NCBI RefSeq assembly: GCF_000299875.1
Contig: NZ_AMRK01000003.1
Location: 1-64,000 of the forward strand
Reading direction: 5' to 3'
Source: Celeribacter baekdonensis B30
Lineage (GTDB): Bacteria; Pseudomonadota; Alphaproteobacteria; Rhodobacterales; Rhodobacteraceae
Length of the DNA stretch: 64,000 bases
Numbering within the stretch: the stretch's first letter is position 1; every line of letters starts with the position of its first letter. Shown one piece after another: positions 35,424 through 44,856 of the stretch. The notes beneath the pieces are model-generated. The model did no database searches. It saw nothing but the letters and a program-made list of their open reading frames with translations, and was not told the DNA's origin. The position numbers and the translations under genes are program-made.

Positions 35424-36410
35424 ATGACCCGCACCGTGATTGAGAGCAAAACCAAAACCGTTGTGATCGGCTTTGACGAACCGTTTTGCGTGATCGGCGA
35501 ACGCATCAACCCGACGGGCCGCAAAAAACTTGCGGCGGAATTGGAGCTGGGCGATTTTTCCACCGTCGAACGCGATGCTTTGGAACAGGTCGCCTGTGGT
35601 GCCAGCATTTTGGACATCAATTCGGGTGCCGTGTTTTCCAACAAAATGGCCGAAGACCCGCGCTATGCTGACAATAATTTCGTTGAGCCGCCGCTGATGC
35701 GCGAACTCGTTGCGCGCATTCAGGCCATCGTCGATGTGCCTTTGTGCATTGACAGCTCGGTGCCGGATGCCTTGGAAGCGGGGCTTGAAGCCGCTGAGGG
35801 CCGTCCGCTGTTGAACTCGGTGACCGGCGAAGAAGAACGGATGGAGCGCGTGCTACCGCTGGTGAAAAAATACAACGTGCCGGTCGTGGCGATTGCCAAT
35901 GATGACACCGGGATTTCCGAGGACCCGGATGTGCGTTTTGAGGTTGCCAAACGCATCGTCCAACGCGCCGCCGACTATGGCATTCCCGCCCATGACATCG
36001 TGGTTGATCCGCTGGTGATGCCCATCGGTGCCATGCGCACGGCGGGCCAGCAGGTGTTCACCTTGGTGCGTCGTCTGCGCGATGAGCTGGGCGTCAACAC
36101 CACCTGCGGCGCATCGAACGTCTCCTTTGGTCTGCCACATCGTCACGGCATCAACGCCGCGTTTTTGCCGATGGCGATTGGCGCGGGCATGACCTCCGCG
36201 ATCATGAACCCGGTTCGCATTCAGGAAATGGAAGCGATCCGCGCCGCCAACCTGTTGATGAACCACGACCCCGACGGCACCAAATGGATCAGCTTTGCCC
36301 GGATTATGGATGCCGTGGCCGAAGGCGCGACCTTTGCCGAAGCGGCAACCGCCTCTGCCTCGGCAGGCTCTGGTGGTGGGCGTCGCGGCGGTGGGCGCCG
36401 TCGTCGGTAA
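35424..36410 (+). CDS. Methyltetrahydrofolate:corrinoid methyltransferase
   Basis: Pterin-binding TIM-barrel protein that moves the methyl group of 5-methyltetrahydrofolate to a corrinoid protein, as the folate domain of MetH does. The 328-residue protein starts its barrel with [20 protein letters not shown], the pterin-binding signature, and includes [22 protein letters not shown] and the conserved NVSFGLPHR. It ends in an Arg/Gly-rich tail ([14 protein letters not shown]). A RamA-like reactivator is encoded two genes on. In roseobacters I recall MetH being split into separate proteins plus such a reactivator; the homocysteine and B12 subunits are not in this window. Confidence 0.88.
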   Translation: MTRTVIESKTKTVVIGFDEPFCVIGERINPTGRKKLAAELELGDFSTVERDALEQVACGASILDINSGAVFSNKMAEDPRYADNNFVEPPLMRELVARIQAIVDVPLCIDSSVPDALEAGLEAAEGRPLLNSVTGEEERMERVLPLVKKYNVPVVAIANDDTGISEDPDVRFEVAKRIVQRAADYGIPAHDIVVDPLVMPIGAMRTAGQQVFTLVRRLRDELGVNTTCGASNVSFGLPHRHGINAAFLPMAIGAGMTSAIMNPVRIQEMEAIRAANLLMNHDPDGTKWISFARIMDAVAEGATFAEAATASASAGSGGGRRGGGRRRR

Positions 36411-36462
36411 ATCGCTGTCAACCATCGAGTATTTGGATCACAGTAAAGACAGGAGTACGCGC

Positions 36463-37032
36463 ATGGCCCGGCTGATTTGCCTGAACAAGCCCTTCGATGT
36501 GCTCTCGCAGTTCACCGACAAAGGCACCGAAGGGACAACCCGTCGCACCCTCTCGGACTTTGTTCCTGTGCCCAAAGTCTACCCCGCTGGGCGGCTTGAT
36601 CGCGACAGTGAGGGGCTTTTGCTATTGACCGATGACGGAGCACTACAGGCGCGGATTTCCAACCCGCGTCACAAGATGGAAAAGACCTATCTGGCGCAGG
36701 TTGAGGGCAATCTGGACGAGGCCGCTTTGAAAGAGCTGCGCCAAGGTGTGATGCTCAAAGATGGCATGACCCGCCCTGCCCGCGCCCGCCGCGTCGATGC
36801 ACCCGATTGGCTTTGGCTGCGCACCCCGCCGGTGCGCTACCGCAAATCCGTGCCAGACTCCTGGCTCGAACTGACCATATCCGAGGGCCGCAATCGCCAA
36901 GTCCGGCGGATGACGGCCCATGTCGGCTTTCCGACCCTGCGGCTCATCCGCCTTTCCATCGGACCTTGGGCCTTGGACGGTTTAGAAAGCGGCGCTTGGC
37001 GTGACGATGATCCTTTGAAAGGTTCGAAATGA
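36463..37032 (+). CDS. rluE: 23S rRNA pseudouridine synthase RluE
   Basis: Converts a specific uridine of 23S rRNA (U2457 in E. coli) to pseudouridine. The 189-residue, single-domain RsuA-family enzyme has the catalytic-aspartate motif [17 protein letters not shown] near residue 45 and the terminal [23 protein letters not shown]. It lacks the S4 domain of RsuA/RluB, as RluE does. Start at 36463 with AGGAG eight bases upstream. It overlaps the next gene by ATGA, so it is embedded in the methyltransfer operon although its function is unrelated. Confidence 0.93.
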   Translation: MARLICLNKPFDVLSQFTDKGTEGTTRRTLSDFVPVPKVYPAGRLDRDSEGLLLLTDDGALQARISNPRHKMEKTYLAQVEGNLDEAALKELRQGVMLKDGMTRPARARRVDAPDWLWLRTPPVRYRKSVPDSWLELTISEGRNRQVRRMTAHVGFPTLRLIRLSIGPWALDGLESGAWRDDDPLKGSK

Positions 37033-39071
37033 GCAACTCAGATCCTCTGGTGATTTTCACCCCCTCGGGCAAACGCGGCCATGTGGCGCCGGGCACCACG
37101 GTGTTGCAAGCCGCGCGGCAATTGGGTGTCGATCTGGATTCGGTCTGTGGCGGGCGCGGGATTTGTTCGAAATGTCAGGTACAGCCGTCCTTTGGCGAAC
37201 ACGCGAAACATGGCATCCATGCCGACCCGGGCGCGCTGAGTGATGTCAACACCGTCGAAGAGCGCTATGACCGGGTGCGCGGGCTGAAACCCGGGCGGCG
37301 TTTGGGCTGTCAGGCCTGTATCCAAGGCGATGTGGTGTTGGATGTGCCGCCGGAAAGTCAGGTCCACAAACAGGTGGTGCGCAAGGCCGCAACCACACGC
37401 GTGATCGAAATGGACCCGGCCACCCGCGCCGTCTATGTCGAGGTCGAAGAGGCCGATATGCACGCGCCCACGGGCGATTGGGAACGGTTGAAAACGGCAC
37501 TGTTTGAGCAATGGCAGGTTGATCCCGTCACCCTGCCCCAGACCTTGCCGATCCCGATGCTGATCGCGATGCAAGCCGCTCTGATCAAAGGGGGTTACAA
37601 GATCACCGTGGCGCTCAACACGGCGCGCACGGGTGTGATCAAACTGGTCGGCGTCTGGCCGGGCTTTACGGAGCCATCGCTGTACGGTCTGGCGGTCGAT
37701 CTCGGGTCCACCACCATCGCCGCGCATTTGACCGATCTGACCACCGGTGAGGTCAAGGCCTCGGGCGGGGTGATGAACCCGCAAATCCGCTTTGGCGAAG
37801 ACCTGATGTCGCGGGTTTCCTATGCGATGATGAATGACACGGGGGCGGCCGACATGACGGCCGCGGTGCGCGAAGCGATGAACACGCTGGCGCAGGAGTT
37901 GGCGCGTGAGGCCGGGATTGAGGTCACGGATATTTTTGAAGCGGTGTTCGTGATGAACCCGGTGATGCACCACCTGCTTTTGGGGTTGGACCCGACTCCT
38001 TTGGGGCAATCGCCCTTTGCGCTGGCGACAAATTCCGCGATGGACCTGTCTGCCGCTGAGTTGGGATTGAGCTTCGCCCCCGCAGCCCAAGTCTATATCC
38101 TGCCCTTGATCGCGGGCCATGTCGGCGCGGATGCCGCAGCCGTGGCGCTCTCGGAAGCGCCGCAAAAACGTGATCCGCTGACGTTGATTGTCGACGTGGG
38201 CACCAATGCTGAGATCATTTTAGGAAATAAAACCCGTGTCTTAGCTTGCTCTTCTCCGACGGGACCGGCCTTTGAAGGGGCACAGATTTCATCCGGCCAA
38301 CGCGCCGCGCCCGGCGCCATTGAGCGGTTGGAGATTGACCCCACCACAAAAGAACCGCGCTTTAAGGTGATTGGCTGTGACCTGTGGTCCGATGATCCCG
38401 AGTTTACCACACAAACGGCGGTCACTGGCGTGTCTGGCATTTGCGGATCGGGGATCATCGAGGCGGTGGCGGAAATGCGCATGACCGGGATCGTCGATGC
38501 CAATGGTTTGATCGGATCGGCCGAGGCCACGGGCACCGCGCGCGCGCGCCCCGAAGGCCGCACCCACAGCTATTTGATCCATGACGGATCAGAAGACGGC
38601 GGCCCGGTGATTTCGGTCACTCAAGGTGACATTCGCGCCATCCAATTGGCCAAATCCGCGCTTTACGCCGGGGCGCGGCTGTTGATGGATGAATTTGGCT
38701 CGGACAAAGTGGAGCGTGTGGTTTTGGCCGGGGCCTTTGGCGCACATATTTCGCCAAAACACGCGATGGTTTTGGGCATGATCCCGGATTGCCCGTTGGA
38801 GCATGTCACAAGTGCGGGCAATGCGGCGGGCACGGGCGCACAGATCGCGCTTTTGAACGTGGCCTCACGCCGCGAGGTGGAGGCCTTGGTGCATGAGATC
38901 ACCAAGATCGAAACCGCGATTGAACCACGGTTTCAGGAACATTTCGTCGCCGCCAATGCCATCCCCCACGCCACCGATCCGTTCACCGGGCTGCGCGCCG
39001 TGGTGTCCCTGCCCGAGCCGTCGTTTAACAGCGGCTCAAGCGGCGGCACAGGACGACGCCGGCGGCGGTAA
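37029..39071 (+). CDS. Ferredoxin-ASKHA corrinoid-activation protein (RamA-like, DUF4445)
   Basis: ATP-dependent reductive reactivator that returns inactive Co(II) corrinoid to Co(I). The 680-residue protein has an N-terminal plant-type [2Fe-2S] ferredoxin domain (C40, C46 and C49 in [10 protein letters not shown], with a further cysteine in LGCQAC), a linker, then an ASKHA nucleotide-binding domain ([50 protein letters not shown]). The C-terminus is [12 protein letters not shown]. With the folate methyltransferase two genes upstream it fits the reactivation half of a split methionine synthase. It could instead serve another corrinoid methyltransferase. Confidence 0.9.
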   Translation: MSNSDPLVIFTPSGKRGHVAPGTTVLQAARQLGVDLDSVCGGRGICSKCQVQPSFGEHAKHGIHADPGALSDVNTVEERYDRVRGLKPGRRLGCQACIQGDVVLDVPPESQVHKQVVRKAATTRVIEMDPATRAVYVEVEEADMHAPTGDWERLKTALFEQWQVDPVTLPQTLPIPMLIAMQAALIKGGYKITVALNTARTGVIKLVGVWPGFTEPSLYGLAVDLGSTTIAAHLTDLTTGEVKASGGVMNPQIRFGEDLMSRVSYAMMNDTGAADMTAAVREAMNTLAQELAREAGIEVTDIFEAVFVMNPVMHHLLLGLDPTPLGQSPFALATNSAMDLSAAELGLSFAPAAQVYILPLIAGHVGADAAAVALSEAPQKRDPLTLIVDVGTNAEIILGNKTRVLACSSPTGPAFEGAQISSGQRAAPGAIERLEIDPTTKEPRFKVIGCDLWSDDPEFTTQTAVTGVSGICGSGIIEAVAEMRMTGIVDANGLIGSAEATGTARARPEGRTHSYLIHDGSEDGGPVISVTQGDIRAIQLAKSALYAGARLLMDEFGSDKVERVVLAGAFGAHISPKHAMVLGMIPDCPLEHVTSAGNAAGTGAQIALLNVASRREVEALVHEITKIETAIEPRFQEHFVAANAIPHATDPFTGLRAVVSLPEPSFNSGSSGGTGRRRRR

Positions 39072-39151
39072 AAGGATAAAACTTGCGCGCGGTTTGGTGC
39101 AAATCCACTTGACCGCCGCGCGCGGTTTGACTACCTAGGCCCACACGGCGC

Positions 39152-39225
39152 GCGGGTATGGTGAAAAGGTATCACGGCAGCTTCCCAAGCTTTAGTTACG
39201 AGTTCGATTCTCGTTACCCGCTCCA
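39152..39225 (+). tRNA. tRNA-Gly (anticodon CCC)
   Basis: A 74-base cloverleaf with encoded CCA. The acceptor GCGGGTA pairs with TACCCGC, the D stem is GTGA/TCAC, the T stem is ACGAG/CTCGT around TTCGATT, and the discriminator is U. The anticodon loop TTCCCAA gives CCC. The anticodon stem GCAGC/GCTTT has three standard pairs plus a G-U and a C-U mismatch, weaker than usual. Confidence 0.93.
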
Positions 39226-39337
39226 AACGTCCCATTTGATCCCCGAATTTTGCAGGAGACATCGCGTTTCGACGCAGCGTCTCTCTGGGCGATCGCCTCT
39301 GTCCACGCTAGGGATTGATTTAAAGGGGAGACGCCAC

Positions 39338-39631
39338 ATGACACATCCATTTTTAGAAACCGCCAAGGCCGCGTTGTTGCAGCGGCTTGAGAGTGAAAAT
39401 TTTGAAAAATCCGTCTCGCTGCGGATCAAGGACGTGGGCAATTTGGTGATTTTTGGCCAAGGGGTCGAGGTCTCTGACGCACGCGCCGATTGCGCGATCA
39501 TGGCCGATCAGGAGAGTTTTGAGAAAATCCTCGCCGGAACATTGAATCCGATGAAAGCGGCGCTGTTTGGCAAGCTGAAGATTGCAGGGGATGCGAAAAC
39601 CGCGATGAAATTTGGTGCGATGTTTGGTTGA
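39338..39631 (+). CDS. SCP2 sterol-binding-domain protein
   Basis: A 97-residue stand-alone SCP2 fold (FGQGVEVSDARADCAIMADQ and FEKILAGTLNPMKAALFGKL, then KIAGDAKTAMKFGAMFG), which binds lipids or acyl chains in a hydrophobic tunnel. Start at 39338, preceded by AAAGGGGAG; upstream sequence in the same frame is the tRNA gene and cannot be coding. The cargo is unknown. The gene stands alone and ends at a bidirectional terminator. Confidence 0.88.
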   Translation: MTHPFLETAKAALLQRLESENFEKSVSLRIKDVGNLVIFGQGVEVSDARADCAIMADQESFEKILAGTLNPMKAALFGKLKIAGDAKTAMKFGAMFG

Positions 39632-39664
39632 GGCATCACATTAAAATAACCACATAACACACAG

Positions 39665-39690
39665 AAAAGGCGCTACATTAGGCGCCTTTT
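39665..39690. terminator. Bidirectional terminator between SCP2 gene and pgi
   Basis: AAAAGGCGC / GCGCCTTTT stem of nine pairs with an eight-base loop. There are T runs on both strands, so it serves both convergent genes. Confidence 0.88.
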
Positions 39691-39710
39691 TGCATTTATT
39701 TTTAGAGGGT

Positions 39711-41336
39711 TCAGGCCGTTTTGGTCTGCAAATATTGCACCAATTGTAGCGTCGAACCATCTTTGCCCGCACCATCCGCCTCGCCCGCCAAAACCGGCTG
39801 CAACGCCAGCGCCAGCTCCTTACCCAGCTCAACCCCCCATTGATCAAACGAGTTGATGCCAAGGATCACGCCCTCGACAAACACCCGATGCTCATAAAGC
39901 GCCACGATTTGCCCCAAAACGAACGGTGTGAGTTTTTCATAGGCCAGCGTGGTCGACGGACGATTGCCAGGGAAAACGCGATGGCGGGCTTGCCGTTCCA
40001 ATTCCGCGCCCTCAAACCCTTTGGCGGCCATGATCGCGCGCGCCTCATCCAGCGAGCGCCCGCGCAACAAGGCCTCAGATTGCGCCAGACAGTTGGACAC
40101 CAAGAGCTCGTGCATATGCTCCAGCCCTTTCTCATGACCAAAACGCCCGACCAAAAATTCACAGGGCACAACCCGCGTGCCTTGGTGGATCAATTGGTAA
40201 AACGCATGTTGCCCGTTGGTGCCGGGTTCGCCCCAGACAACCGGTCCGCTGTTGAATGGCAAATCCGTGCCATCCATCGCCACGCCTTTGCCGTTTGATT
40301 CCATCTCAAGCTGTTGCAAATAGGCCGGAAGCCGCACCAAACGCTGCTCATAGGGCAAAACCGCACGGGTGGCGTAACCACAGACCTGATTGTGCCAAAT
40401 CCCGACCAGCGCCAAAAGCACCGGAAGGTTGTCTTGCCACTCGGCCGTGCGGAAATGCGTGTCCATCGCCTGCGCACCGCGCAGGAATTCGGCAAATTTT
40501 TGCGGTCCAATCGCCAACATCAAGGACAGGCCAATCGGCCCCCAGACCGAATAGCGCCCGCCGACCCAATCCTCAAAACCAAAGACCAGATCCGGGTCGA
40601 TACCAAAGGCGGCCGTTTTGTCTTTGGCGGTGGAAAGGGCGGCAAAATGTTTGGAAATCCCCTCTTCGCCGACCGCTTTGACCAACCAATCGCGCGCCGC
40701 TTTGGCATTGGTCATGGTTTCGATCGTGGTGAAGGTTTTCGAGGCGACAATCACCAGCGTGGTTTGCGGGTTCAACCCCTTGAGCACGTCGTTGATATGG
40801 GCGCCATCGACATTGGACACGAAATGACAGCGCGGGCCATCCTCATAGGGTTTGAGCGCCTCATAGGCCATCACCGGACCCAGGTCCGAGCCGCCGATGC
40901 CGATATTGACCACATCCTCAAACGGCGCACCGGAATAGGCGGAGATCGACCCACGCCGCACCCGGTCGGCAAAATCATCCATCCGCGCCAGTGTGTGACG
41001 CACGCCCGCGATCACATCCTTGCCGTCAACCAAGACCTCGCCGCCATCGAGATTGCGCAAGGCTGTGTGCAAGACGGCGCGGCCTTCGGTGTCGTTGATC
41101 TTTTGACCCGAGAACATCGCTTCGCGTTTCTCTGCGACGCCTGCAACCTCCAAAAGCGCCATCAAAGCCGCAAGCGCAGAGTCATCCATATTGGTTTTGG
41201 AATAATCAAACAAAAGACCATCCGCTATGGCCGAAAACCGCGAAGCCCTGTCCTCATCCTGTTGAAAAAGCTCAAGGATGTGACGGTCTCCCGCAGTGGC
41301 ATGGAGCGCTTTGAGTGCTGCAAAATCAACGGACAT
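39711..41336 (-). CDS. pgi: Glucose-6-phosphate isomerase
   Basis: Interconverts glucose 6-phosphate and fructose 6-phosphate. The 541-residue protein has [19 protein letters not shown], the signature [31 protein letters not shown] and [14 protein letters not shown] with the catalytic lysine and histidine regions intact. Start at 41336 with an AAAGGAGA ribosome site eight bases upstream. It follows pgl with a 148-base gap, so it may have its own promoter while sharing read-through from zwf-pgl. Together they channel hexose phosphate into 6-phosphogluconate. Confidence 0.97.
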   Translation of the reverse strand: MSVDFAALKALHATAGDRHILELFQQDEDRASRFSAIADGLLFDYSKTNMDDSALAALMALLEVAGVAEKREAMFSGQKINDTEGRAVLHTALRNLDGGEVLVDGKDVIAGVRHTLARMDDFADRVRRGSISAYSGAPFEDVVNIGIGGSDLGPVMAYEALKPYEDGPRCHFVSNVDGAHINDVLKGLNPQTTLVIVASKTFTTIETMTNAKAARDWLVKAVGEEGISKHFAALSTAKDKTAAFGIDPDLVFGFEDWVGGRYSVWGPIGLSLMLAIGPQKFAEFLRGAQAMDTHFRTAEWQDNLPVLLALVGIWHNQVCGYATRAVLPYEQRLVRLPAYLQQLEMESNGKGVAMDGTDLPFNSGPVVWGEPGTNGQHAFYQLIHQGTRVVPCEFLVGRFGHEKGLEHMHELLVSNCLAQSEALLRGRSLDEARAIMAAKGFEGAELERQARHRVFPGNRPSTTLAYEKLTPFVLGQIVALYEHRVFVEGVILGINSFDQWGVELGKELALALQPVLAGEADGAGKDGSTLQLVQYLQTKTA

Positions 41337-41484
41337 TTGGTCTCCTTTGGGCGGGCACCGATTTGACCGGATCGTCAAACCCTTGCGTCACCTCGCTTAT
41401 ACTGGATTTGTTTCAATCTTGCTAAAGGCGTCTTGAAATCGGCGCGTTCAGGCGTCTCTTTTGCGCCCAAGGCCCCCGGAATGA

Positions 41485-42156
41485 TCAAGGCGCCCAATGA
41501 ACATGCGCTTGTGGCAAAAACACCGACACGGGGGCATCCTGTGCGGGCAGATCGCGGGCGGCCTCATAGGCTTTGCGCTTGCCTTCGCCGGTGATCAGAA
41601 TGTGGGTCGAAATCGCGGTTTTGAGCGCGTTCGCCGACAGGGTGATCCGGGGTTCGGCCGCACCGGGCGCGCGCATGGCCAAAAGCGTTGGCGCTTCATC
41701 CGAGAGCGCCAGGCCCAATTGATCCGCACCGGGAAACAGGCTTGCGGTGTGCATATCGTCGCCCATGCCCAAGAGCAGCACATTGATCGGCAAAATCGCC
41801 TCGATCGCGGGCATCAACCCGGCCAAACCGTCCTCAGGCGTGGGCACATCGGCATAGAGCGGGATCAGGCGTGCATGTGCCGCTTTGTTCACCAAAAGGC
41901 GACGTTTGAGCATGGCGGTGTTGGAGCGCTCAGAGCTCTCAGGCACCCAACGTTCGTCATTGAGCAACACGTCCACCCGGTCCCAGTCCAAGCTCACGTC
42001 CGAGAGCGTGTCAAACACCGGCCCCGGCGTGGAGCCGCCAGAAACGCAAAAACTCACCCGGTCCTGATGGTCCAAAGCGCTGCGCAATTCTCCGGCAATC
42101 TTATTGGCCAGATCAAGCTGCATCACCTCGCGGTCGGGGTATTCGATAAAACTCAT
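41485..42156 (-). CDS. pgl: 6-phosphogluconolactonase
   Basis: Hydrolyses 6-phosphoglucono-lactone to 6-phosphogluconate, between Zwf and the Entner-Doudoroff or pentose-phosphate enzymes. The 223-residue DevB-type protein has FCVSGGSTPGPVFDTLS, LLNDERWVPESSERSN and LLLGMGDDMHTASLFPGAD, the standard phosphate-binding and catalytic blocks, and ITGEGKRKAYE. It overlaps the zwf stop by four bases. Confidence 0.95.
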   Translation of the reverse strand: MSFIEYPDREVMQLDLANKIAGELRSALDHQDRVSFCVSGGSTPGPVFDTLSDVSLDWDRVDVLLNDERWVPESSERSNTAMLKRRLLVNKAAHARLIPLYADVPTPEDGLAGLMPAIEAILPINVLLLGMGDDMHTASLFPGADQLGLALSDEAPTLLAMRAPGAAEPRITLSANALKTAISTHILITGEGKRKAYEAARDLPAQDAPVSVFLPQAHVHWAP

Positions 42157-43607
42157 TCCTTAATCTCCCGCCAGCGCCGCCCTTCCCGGTGAAGCATCAT
42201 CGCCGCGTCCTCGGGGCCAGAGGAATAGGCGTCATAAAGTTTCGGAACGTCAGAACGCGCTTCCCAGCTTTCGATCAAAGGATCGGTCCAGGCCCAGGCG
42301 GCTTGGACCTCATCGCCGCGCATGAACAGGGTTTGGTTGCCGCGAATGACATCCATGATCAGCCGTTCATAGGCATCTGGAATGTCATCCGCCTCCTCGC
42401 CCAAGGCATCGGCAAAACTCATATCCAGCGGCACATCAATCAGGCGCATCCCGCCCGGACCCGGCTCCTTGATGGTCACTTTCAACGTCATGCCCTCATT
42501 GGGCTGCAACCGAATGGACAGCACATTGGCGTGCCGCCCGGCCTCTTCGCCAAAGATCGAATGCGGCGCGTCTTTGAACACCACGGCAATTTCCGACGCG
42601 CGGGCTTTTAGCTTTTTGCCGGTGCGCAGATAGAACGGCGTGCCCGCCCACCGCCAGTTGGAAATCATACAGCGCAGCGCGATGAAACTTTCGGTGCGCG
42701 ACCGCGGATCACCGGCGTCTTCGCGGTAGGACGGTTCGGTTTCGGTGGCATCATATTGACCACGCACAATGTGATGGTGATCAATCGGCTCCAGCGCGCG
42801 AATGACTTTGAGCTTTTCGTCGCGCACCGCATCCGGGTCAAACCGCGACGGCGGCTCCATCGCGATCAGGCACAACAACTGCATCAGGTGGTTTTGCACC
42901 ATGTCGCGCATCGCGCCCGATTTGTCGTAATATTCACCGCGCCCGCCCACGCCGACGGTTTCGGCCACGGTGATTTGGATGTGATCGACATATTGCGAAT
43001 TCCACAGCGGCTCGAACAGGATGTTGCCGAACCGCACCGCCATCAGGTTTTGCACCGTCTCTTTGCCAAGGTAGTGGTCGATGCGGTAAATCTGTGTTTC
43101 GTCGAAATGTTTGGCGAGGTCCTGGTTCAGCTTTTTGGCACTGGCCAGATCACGCCCAAACGGTTTTTCAACCACGATACGGGCGTCTTCGTCGGCAATG
43201 CCATGGGCTTGCAGCCGCTCGGCCAGATCGCCAAACAGGCTGGGCGCGACCGAGAAATAATAGGCTTTCACCACATCCTTGCGCATCAAGTCGCGCAGAT
43301 CACCCCAGCCATCCTCACCTTTGGCGTCGACCTGAACGTAATGCAGCCGCTCTAAAAACGTACCGATCAACGCGTCATCACACTCGTTCTTTTTGGAAAA
43401 CTCGCGGATCGCGTCGCGCACAATCTGGCGAAACTCTGCGGTGTCATGCTCGGACCGTGCGGCGCCAATGATCCGCGCGGTTTCCGGCATCTGGCCAGAA
43501 CAAAACCGGCGATACAACCCCGGTAGAATTTTTCGCCGGGCCAAATCACCCGTACCACCAAAAATCACGAGGTCGAAATCCTCGACCGGAATGACGCGAG
43601 AAGCCAT
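42153..43607 (-). CDS. zwf: Glucose-6-phosphate 1-dehydrogenase
   Basis: Oxidises glucose 6-phosphate to the lactone with NADP (or NAD). The 484-residue protein has the cofactor motif VIFGGTGDLARRK near residue 13, the substrate and catalytic motif YRIDHYLGKETVQNL, and EKPFGRDLASAKKLN. Start at 43607; nine further residues upstream are possible but lack a ribosome site. It is the first gene of zwf-pgl, with pgi after it, under the palindrome at 43648-43663. Neither edd nor eda lies in the window. Confidence 0.97.
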   Translation of the reverse strand: MASRVIPVEDFDLVIFGGTGDLARRKILPGLYRRFCSGQMPETARIIGAARSEHDTAEFRQIVRDAIREFSKKNECDDALIGTFLERLHYVQVDAKGEDGWGDLRDLMRKDVVKAYYFSVAPSLFGDLAERLQAHGIADEDARIVVEKPFGRDLASAKKLNQDLAKHFDETQIYRIDHYLGKETVQNLMAVRFGNILFEPLWNSQYVDHIQITVAETVGVGGRGEYYDKSGAMRDMVQNHLMQLLCLIAMEPPSRFDPDAVRDEKLKVIRALEPIDHHHIVRGQYDATETEPSYREDAGDPRSRTESFIALRCMISNWRWAGTPFYLRTGKKLKARASEIAVVFKDAPHSIFGEEAGRHANVLSIRLQPNEGMTLKVTIKEPGPGGMRLIDVPLDMSFADALGEEADDIPDAYERLIMDVIRGNQTLFMRGDEVQAAWAWTDPLIESWEARSDVPKLYDAYSSGPEDAAMMLHREGRRWREIKE

Positions 43608-43647
43608 ATGTCTGTTCCTTTCGGCCCGCAGCATTGGGGCTTATGAG

Positions 43648-43663
43648 GCGTTAGCGCTAACGC
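43648..43663. promoter_or_regulatory. Perfect 16-base palindrome GCGTTAGCGCTAACGC before zwf
   Basis: It lies 41 bases upstream of the zwf start codon. The TTAGCGCTAA core with central CG is the typical form of LacI-family operators. A LacI-type repressor of central carbon metabolism is the best guess; none is encoded nearby. Confidence 0.7.
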
Positions 43664-43859
43664 GGATCATTTACCGCGATGGCACCTCAGAGTCTAGCAC
43701 CGCTTTGCCCTCTCTCAAGCCTGAGTTTTTCCAAAGCGGCAATTCACATCCCTGTGCATCCGATTGTGCGCTCTTTTCACAACGGCACCGAGGCTTTAGC
43801 CTGATCAAACTCTGATCTCAAAACACAGAGCCCTTACCAGAAAGCCCGCAGAGACTTTT

Positions 43860-44840
43860 ATGAAAGACGTGATGAAAGACATAATGAAAGACTTGGACAC
43901 GCCCCAGCCCGCCACCAATCTTGGCAAATTCCAAGACCCAAAACGAACCGCCAAAGGCGACGCGCGGGCCACCGTCGCCCTTACTGATCCGCAAACCCTG
44001 TGGTTCAATACGGGTACATTGTGCAACATCACCTGCGTCAATTGCTATATCGACAGCTCGCCGACCAATGATGCGCTGGCCTATCTGACGGTTGCGGAGG
44101 TTGAGAGCTATTTGAACGAGCTCGACGGTTTGAAGTGGGGCCTGCGCGAGATTGCCTTTACCGGTGGCGAGCCGTTTATGAACCCGGATATGATTGCGAT
44201 GGCGCGGGCGGCGCTTGTCCGGGGCTATGAGGTGTTGATCCTGACCAATGCCATGCAGCCGATGCAGCGCCCGCATGTCAAAACCGGGCTTGTGGCGCTC
44301 AATGACGCGTTTCCCGGCAAGCTGACGCTGCGGGTGTCGCTCGATCATTGGTCCGAGGCCAACCACGATGAGATGCGCGGCGCGGGCAGTTTTCAAAAGA
44401 CCTTGGCGGGCATGGATTGGGCGCGGGATGCGGGGCTGACTTTGGCCGTGGCGGCGCGCTCGCTTTGGCATGAAACGGATCAGGACGCGCGGACCGGATT
44501 TGCGCGGATCTTTGCGGAAAACGACTATAAGATCGACGCGTATAACCCCGGAAAGACAGTGATTTTCCCAGAAATGGACATGTCTGTCGAGGTGCCCGAA
44601 ATCACCACCGCCTGTTGGGGCATTCTCAACAAATCGCCGCGCGATGTGATGTGCGCCTCAAGCCGGATGGTGATCAAACGCAAGGGTGCAGCACCTTCGG
44701 TCGTGGCCTGTACGCTCTTGCCCTACGCGGCGGAATTTGAACTGGGCGCGACCTTGCGCGAGGCCTCTGGCGAGGTGGCGCTCAATCATCCGCATTGTGC
44801 GAAATTCTGTGTTCTGGGTGGGGCGTCCTGTTCGGCTTAA
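43860..44840 (+). CDS. Radical SAM protein of unknown function
   Basis: A [4Fe-4S] S-adenosylmethionine radical enzyme of 326 residues. The cluster motif is C55-x3-C59-x2-C62 (CNITCVNC), followed by the GGEP motif in AFTGGEPFMNPDM. Additional cysteines near the C-terminus (CAKFCVLGGASC and others) suggest an auxiliary cluster of SPASM/twitch type. No peptide substrate or partner gene is visible. The start is ambiguous: the first 36 bases are three near-copies of ATGAAAGAC plus three bases, giving in-frame ATGs at 43860, 43872 and 43884. Confidence 0.85.
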   Translation: MKDVMKDIMKDLDTPQPATNLGKFQDPKRTAKGDARATVALTDPQTLWFNTGTLCNITCVNCYIDSSPTNDALAYLTVAEVESYLNELDGLKWGLREIAFTGGEPFMNPDMIAMARAALVRGYEVLILTNAMQPMQRPHVKTGLVALNDAFPGKLTLRVSLDHWSEANHDEMRGAGSFQKTLAGMDWARDAGLTLAVAARSLWHETDQDARTGFARIFAENDYKIDAYNPGKTVIFPEMDMSVEVPEITTACWGILNKSPRDVMCASSRMVIKRKGAAPSVVACTLLPYAAEFELGATLREASGEVALNHPHCAKFCVLGGASCSA

Positions 44841-44856
44841 TGTCGCCGCCAAAGTC

